From the NCBI RefSeq assembly GCF_030246865.1, contig NZ_CP126738.1, positions 434,001 through 498,000 of the forward strand: a DNA stretch of 64,000 bases. Reading direction: 5' to 3'. The notes beneath the pieces were generated by a model that ran no database searches, was not told the origin of the DNA, and saw only the letters and a program-made list of their open reading frames with translations. This document shows, piece by piece, positions 60,642-64,000 of the stretch. Position numbers and translations under genes: made by a program. The stretch's first letter is position 1. The number at the start of each line of letters is the position of its first letter. Source of the stretch: Microbacterium sp. zg-B96 (lineage in GTDB: Bacteria > Actinomycetota > Actinomycetes > Actinomycetales > Microbacteriaceae).

Positions 60642-61472
60642 GTGCTGCGCCGCTCGATCTACAAGACCCCCGCACAGCTGCGGGCCATGGTTGAACCCGG
60701 CCTCATCACCGCCGCGGCCCTGGACGCCGTCCGTGCGCTCGTGGCACCCGGCGTGACGACGTTGGAACTGGATGCCGCGGCATCCGAGGTCATCCGTGCA
60801 CGCGGCGCGGTGTCGAACTTCCAGCTGGTGCGCGGCTACCGCCACACCGTCTGCACGTCGGTGAACGAGCAGGTGGTGCATGGGATCCCGAGTGACCGCG
60901 TGCTGCAACCGGGCGACATCGTCTCGATCGACGCCGGCGCGCAGTACCAGGGCTGGAACGGCGACTCGGCGATCACGATCGTCGTGCCCGATCCGTCGCG
61001 GCCCGAGCTGGTGGCCGAGCGCGAGCGGCTGTCCCAGGTGACCGAGGGGTCGCTGTGGGCCGGCATCGCCGCACTGGCGAACGCGCGGCACATCGCCGAG
61101 GTCGGCGACGCCGTGCAGGGGTACATCGAATCGTCGGGGGAGACCTACGGGATCCTCCGCGACTACGTGGGCCACGGCATCGGACGCAAGATGCACGAGG
61201 CGCCGTCGGTGTTCAACTACCGCACGGCCGACCTCGGCGCCGAGGTCCGCCCTGGCCTGTGCCTGGCGATCGAGCCGATGGTCGTCGCCGGCAGCGAAGA
61301 GACTCTCGTCGAGGACGACGACTGGACGGTCTCTACCATCGACGGCTCAGTCGGCTCCCACTGGGAGCACAGCGTCGCGGTGCATGATGGCGGTATCTGG
61401 GTGCTCACCGCGCCCGATGGCGGAGCTGCGGGTCTGGCGCCGTTCGGCGTTGTCCCGCGCAGGATCGAATAG
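60642..61472 (+). CDS. map: Type I methionine aminopeptidase
   Basis: A 276-residue metallopeptidase that removes initiator methionine. All five metal ligands are in their motifs: VSIDAGAQYQGWNGDSA (two Asp), GHGIGRKMHE (His), CLAIEPM (Glu) and WEHSVAVHD (Glu). There is no N-terminal zinc-finger extension. GTG 60642 is used, four bases after adk. The C-terminus runs ~20 residues past the catalytic core. Confidence 0.96.
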   Translation: MLRRSIYKTPAQLRAMVEPGLITAAALDAVRALVAPGVTTLELDAAASEVIRARGAVSNFQLVRGYRHTVCTSVNEQVVHGIPSDRVLQPGDIVSIDAGAQYQGWNGDSAITIVVPDPSRPELVAERERLSQVTEGSLWAGIAALANARHIAEVGDAVQGYIESSGETYGILRDYVGHGIGRKMHEAPSVFNYRTADLGAEVRPGLCLAIEPMVVAGSEETLVEDDDWTVSTIDGSVGSHWEHSVAVHDGGIWVLTAPDGGAAGLAPFGVVPRRIE

Positions 61473-61483
61473 GGGACAACTTC

Positions 61484-62161
61484 GTGGCATCGGCAGGGAA
61501 CAAGACCAACTGGTTCGCGGTATGGGTCAGCGCCGCGGTCGTCGTCGTGCTGGTCGGCGTCGGAGCGCTGGTGTGGTGGATGAACAGTGCCGCCTCGCCC
61601 GAGGCATCCGCCCCCACGGGGTCCTCGATCGAAGCCGAGACCGGCGCGATCGTCGTCGGTGACGGCGCGGACGAGGTCGAGCTGTGGATGGACTTCTACT
61701 GCCCTCACTGCCAGGACTTCGAGGATGCGTACGGATCCACGATCAGCGAGCTCGTGGATTCGAACGCCATCACCCTGCGGGTGCAGCCGGTGGCGCTGGC
61801 CTCGCTCAACGCGGCATCCGGCACCGAGTTCTCGGCCCGCTCGGCCAGCGCGATGTACTGCGTCGCCGAGACCAGCGGGCAGGCGGCGTACGACTTCATG
61901 ACCGCCGTCTTCGCCACGCACCCGACCGGGCAGGGCCTGACCGACGACGAGCTCGCGCAAATCGCGGCGGATGCCGGTGCCCCCGACGCCGCCGAGTGCA
62001 TCGCCGACGAGACGTACGCGGACTTCGTGCTGTCGCAGGCGCAGGAGCTGCCGGAGAGCCCCGAGGGCTCCGCCGGCACCCCGACGCTGCTGGTGAACGG
62101 CGAGTACGTGACGATCACCGGCGATGTGACCGCCGACCTGACGTCCCGCCTGGGGATGTAA
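61484..62161 (+). CDS. Membrane-anchored DsbA-like thioredoxin-fold protein
   Basis: A 225-residue protein with one N-terminal membrane helix (FAVWVSAAVVVVLVGVGALVWW). A thioredoxin-like domain with active site C73-P-H-C76 (MDFYCPHCQDFEDAYG) and a cis-proline in GTPTLLVNGEY follows. It should act outside the membrane as a disulfide oxidase or isomerase. A second cysteine pair (MYCVAE, AECIAD) may be structural. GTG 61484 starts 11 bases after map and may be co-transcribed. Its stop is 30 bases before a palindromic element. Confidence 0.9.
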   Translation: MASAGNKTNWFAVWVSAAVVVVLVGVGALVWWMNSAASPEASAPTGSSIEAETGAIVVGDGADEVELWMDFYCPHCQDFEDAYGSTISELVDSNAITLRVQPVALASLNAASGTEFSARSASAMYCVAETSGQAAYDFMTAVFATHPTGQGLTDDELAQIAADAGAPDAAECIADETYADFVLSQAQELPESPEGSAGTPTLLVNGEYVTITGDVTADLTSRLGM

Positions 62162-62190
62162 CGCCCGCGCTTCCGCGCCCGCGCCCGCGC

Positions 62191-62257
62191 TGAGAAACCA
62201 CTTCTCGGATGAGACACCACGCACCGCGTGGTTTCTCGACCGAGAGGTGGTTTCTCA
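62191..62257. repeat. 67-bp palindromic element, copy 1
   Basis: TGAGAAACCACTTCTCGG (62191-62208) pairs with 62240-62257 with one mismatch. Inside, GAGACACCACGC (62211-62222) pairs with GCGTGGTTTCTC (62226-62237) with one mismatch around ACC. Each half repeats the word GAGAMACCAC. Its last three bases are the stop codon of the neighbouring minus-strand gene. It aligns base for base with the element at 63346-63412 (about 80% identity). Confidence 0.9.
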
Positions 62258-63223
62258 CTTCGGCAACGACCGCGGGTTGTGTCGCAGCGTCGCCAGCAGG
62301 GCACGCTGCGGGGGCCGCACGCGCGGCACGCCGGCGCGGCCGAGTCGCTCGTCCAACGGGGCGACGCGCATCGCCGTGGCCCAATCCCACCGGGTGAACT
62401 CGCGCACCTGGCGGCGGAGGCGATCTTCCCTCTGCTTCTCGTTCACGATTCGTGCCACGGTGTCCGCGGCATCGGTGCCGACGTACTTGCCGTAACCGTC
62501 TGACTCGCCGATCACGCTCGCGCGACGCCAGAAAAAGTCGGCCCGGTCGACGAAGCCCTCGGCGACGAACTCGACTTGCAGTTCGGGGCCCTCGTACCCG
62601 AGCCAGACGATGACCGCGTGGCTGACTGTCTCGCCCACGGACTCCGACCGCGGATCCACCAGCTCCAGCAGCAGTGCCACGCGGGCGCTGCCACGCCGGT
62701 TCACCTGCGAGCCGGCGATCTCACGCAGCAGGTCGACGGATGCCGCATCGGGCCGGCTCGCCGACACCACGGCATCCGCGACAGCAAGTCCGAACGCCGG
62801 GGGCAGCACCCGCATGAGGTCGACGGCGGTGGCAGCCGGCGCCGTCATCAGCATGCCGCCGCGCAGCTCGACGGGCTTGGCATCGGCGCTGGTGTGTACG
62901 CAGACGTCGCCGAAGCGGCGGGAGCTGGTGCGCTCCGGGTCGTAGACGTGAATGTCGCGGGGCTCCCCGAAGACGGGGAGGCCCATCGCCGCGGCGGCGG
63001 ACTCGAGGGCGAGGATCGCGTCGGGATGCTTGAGGTGAAACGCATGGACCCGCGCTCGATACCGCTCCCACGGTTGGAGCCTGACCCATTGGTCCCGGGG
63101 CGCGTAAACGCCCGGACGCACCCTGATCACGGCCGCGCCCGCGCGGACGCGCAGCCCGGCGTGCGCGGCGTCGCCCTGCAGCGTGAGCATGACGGGGGCG
63201 GGCGCGATCTGCAGCGATTTCAT
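62255..63223 (-). CDS. AbiEi-antitoxin-like / DUF559 nuclease-like protein
   Basis: A 322-residue protein. The N-terminal half resembles AbiEi-type antitoxin-domain proteins (VIRVRPGVYAPRDQW; HPDAILALESAAAAMGLPVFG; TAPAATAVDLMRVL). The C-terminal third resembles Vsr/DUF559 PD-(D/E)XK nucleases: SESVGETVSHAV with E199, RADFFWR with D229, and VIGESDGYGKY with E240, D242 and K246. Such genes occur as many orphan paralogues in Microbacteriaceae; neither antitoxin nor nuclease activity is established, and no toxin partner is nearby. ATG 63223 is the start. It is flanked by two related palindromes, the downstream one providing its stop codon, and it is inserted between the map/dsbA-like genes and infA. 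Confidence 0.8.
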   Translation of the reverse strand: MKSLQIAPAPVMLTLQGDAAHAGLRVRAGAAVIRVRPGVYAPRDQWVRLQPWERYRARVHAFHLKHPDAILALESAAAAMGLPVFGEPRDIHVYDPERTSSRRFGDVCVHTSADAKPVELRGGMLMTAPAATAVDLMRVLPPAFGLAVADAVVSASRPDAASVDLLREIAGSQVNRRGSARVALLLELVDPRSESVGETVSHAVIVWLGYEGPELQVEFVAEGFVDRADFFWRRASVIGESDGYGKYVGTDAADTVARIVNEKQREDRLRRQVREFTRWDWATAMRVAPLDERLGRAGVPRVRPPQRALLATLRHNPRSLPK

Positions 63224-63345
63224 GTCCCCAGCGTGCGCACGCGCGGCATCCGGCGTCGGCGCCCGCATCCCGATCCGGGGACAGCACCGCCCATCCGCGC
63301 CCTGTGGAGGAAGCGCCGCGCGCACGGGCCCGACGTCGACGCCGC

Positions 63346-63412
63346 TGAAAAACCACGTTTCGGATGAGAAACACCGCGATGCATGGTTTCTCGCCCGAGA
63401 AGTGGTTTCTCG
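63346..63412. repeat. 67-bp palindromic element, copy 2
   Basis: Left arm 63346-63363 (TGAAAAACCACGTTTCGG) faces right arm 63395-63412 (CCGAGAAGTGGTTTCTCG) with a few mismatches. The inner pair is GAGAAACACCGC (63366-63377) and GCATGGTTTCTC (63381-63392). It has the same length, orientation and layout as copy 1 and lies 122 bases upstream of the nuclease-like gene's start. Confidence 0.87.
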
Positions 63413-63421
63413 GGGGAGAGG

Positions 63422-63500
63422 GCGGCGCGATAGCCGCGGGGCCCGGGCAGCCGGGGGCGGCGCGATAGCGGCGGGGCCCGGGCAGCCGGGTGCGGCGCGA
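63422..63500. repeat. 35-bp tandem repeat upstream of infA
   Basis: Units at 63422-63456 and 63457-63491 differ at two positions (both begin GCGGCGCGATAGC and contain GGGGCCCGGGCAGCCGGG). A third unit begins at 63492 (GCGGCGCGA) and diverges into the CGACACGCCCGA motif. The sequence is almost pure G+C and lies directly upstream of the infA promoter. Confidence 0.8.
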
Positions 63501-63561
63501 CACGCCCGACGCGGCGCGTCGACACGCCCGAGTTGCCGCACGCGGTACTACCACGTATGCT
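63498..63561 (+). promoter_or_regulatory. infA promoter with upstream CGACACGCCCGAG motifs
   Basis: TTGCCG (63533-63538), a 17-base spacer and TATGCT (63556-63561) form the promoter, giving a leader of about 87 bases to infA. CGACACGCCCGAG at 63520-63532 abuts the -35, and a 12-base copy lies at 63498-63509. The same motif abuts the rpsJ promoter's -35. Confidence 0.72.
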
Positions 63562-63654
63562 TGACGTTTGGTGCGTTGCGCCTATTTTGGCGTGTCGCCG
63601 CACCGAATCCCATCCACCGCAGACCGACCGGTCCGCATAACTGTAAGCGAGCGT

Positions 63655-63876
63655 ATGGCGAAGAAAGACGGTGTCATCGAGATCGAGGGTGTGATCTCCG
63701 AGGCTCTCCCGAACGCGATGTTCCGCGTCGAGCTGAGCAACGGACACAAAGTGCTCGCAACCATCTCGGGCAAGATGCGGCAGAACTACATCCGCATCAT
63801 CCCCGAGGACCGCGTTGTCGTTGAGCTCAGCCCTTATGACCTCACGCGCGGCCGCATCGTCTACCGCTACCGCTAG
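63655..63876 (+). CDS. infA: Translation initiation factor IF-1
   Basis: IF-1 of 73 residues, full length OB-fold ([25 protein letters not shown]-type segment [33 protein letters not shown] at the end). It binds the 30S A site during initiation. ATG 63655 lies after GCGAGCG, a weak ribosome site. It opens the alpha-operon part of the cluster, followed by rpmJ. Confidence 0.97.
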   Translation: MAKKDGVIEIEGVISEALPNAMFRVELSNGHKVLATISGKMRQNYIRIIPEDRVVVELSPYDLTRGRIVYRYR

Positions 63877-63947
63877 ACCGGTCGAGAAGTAACGCCCCAG
63901 GTCGCTCGCGCGATCCTGCCCGGCGAAGACAGCGAATAGGAAGCATC

Positions 63948-64000
63948 ATGAAGGTCAAGCCCTCCGTCAAGCCCATCTGCGATCACTGCAAGATCATCCG
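63948..64000 (+). CDS. rpmJ: 50S ribosomal protein L36, partial
   Basis: The first 17 codons of L36 (MKVKPSVKPICDHCKII) are visible before the window ends. The CDHC pair is the first half of the zinc-binding set of the cysteine-containing form. ATG 63948 follows AGGAAG, 71 bases after infA. rpsM, rpsK, rpoA and rplQ would be expected next. Confidence 0.95.
   Translation, partial: MKVKPSVKPICDHCKII

Noticed and set aside
62191..62257. Palindrome interpreted only as a bidirectional terminator for the DsbA-like and nuclease-like genes
   Set aside because: A related copy at 63346 lies upstream of the gene, where a terminator is not needed, and neither has a T-tract; a repeat-element explanation fits both.

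Overview
The window is a high-GC chromosomal segment from an actinobacterium, most likely a Microbacteriaceae member close to Microbacterium. This rests on the tuf/S10/spc gene order, GTG and TTG starts, TANNNT -10 boxes placed directly before start codons, an adenylate kinase with a short lid, an LAxTG sortase signal, and the protein sequences themselves. No rRNA, tRNA, CRISPR array, prophage or insertion sequence was recognised.

Region 1 (1-23,554) is metabolic and accessory. A leftward operon (5,181 to beyond 1) encodes beta-ureidopropionase, dihydropyrimidinase, a luciferase-like oxidoreductase, a class III aminotransferase and the start of methylmalonate/malonate-semialdehyde dehydrogenase. 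Together these form a reductive pyrimidine / beta-alanine breakdown route. Next come a two-component system with an ABC exporter, a domain-permuted GH3 glycosidase behind a CebR-type operator, a ComB-like phosphatase, SprT-like, TPR and spermidine-synthase-like proteins, a peptide ABC importer whose two ATPases are fused, and a 5-oxoprolinase locus (pxpA and a pxpBC fusion).

Region 2 (23,555-41,591) holds rpoB-rpoC with their promoter and terminator. A block of poorly characterised membrane, lipoprotein and FHA genes follows, and then the str operon rpsL-rpsG-fusA and tuf.

Region 3 (41,592-48,578) interrupts the usual tuf-rpsJ neighbourhood. It carries a ~2,100-residue sortase-anchored surface protein (VWA, SpaA/CnaB-like and DUF11-like repeats) with its own promoter, bracketed by near-identical copies of the tuf terminator, and a small Rv0909-like gene.

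Region 4 (48,579-64,000) is the S10-spc-alpha array: rpsJ to rplO, secY, adk, map, a DsbA-like protein, an AbiEi/DUF559-like gene flanked by two related palindromic elements, then infA and the start of rpmJ. The zinc-type S14 gene rpsN is missing between rplE and rpsH, where a perfect 16-bp hairpin stands instead.

The most unusual features are non-coding: palindromic elements, one forming an in-frame 25-codon insert in pxpBC and two bracketing the nuclease-like gene; a 13-bp motif shared by the rpsJ and infA promoters; strong hairpins in several long gaps of the ribosomal operons; and the terminator duplication around the surface-protein gene.
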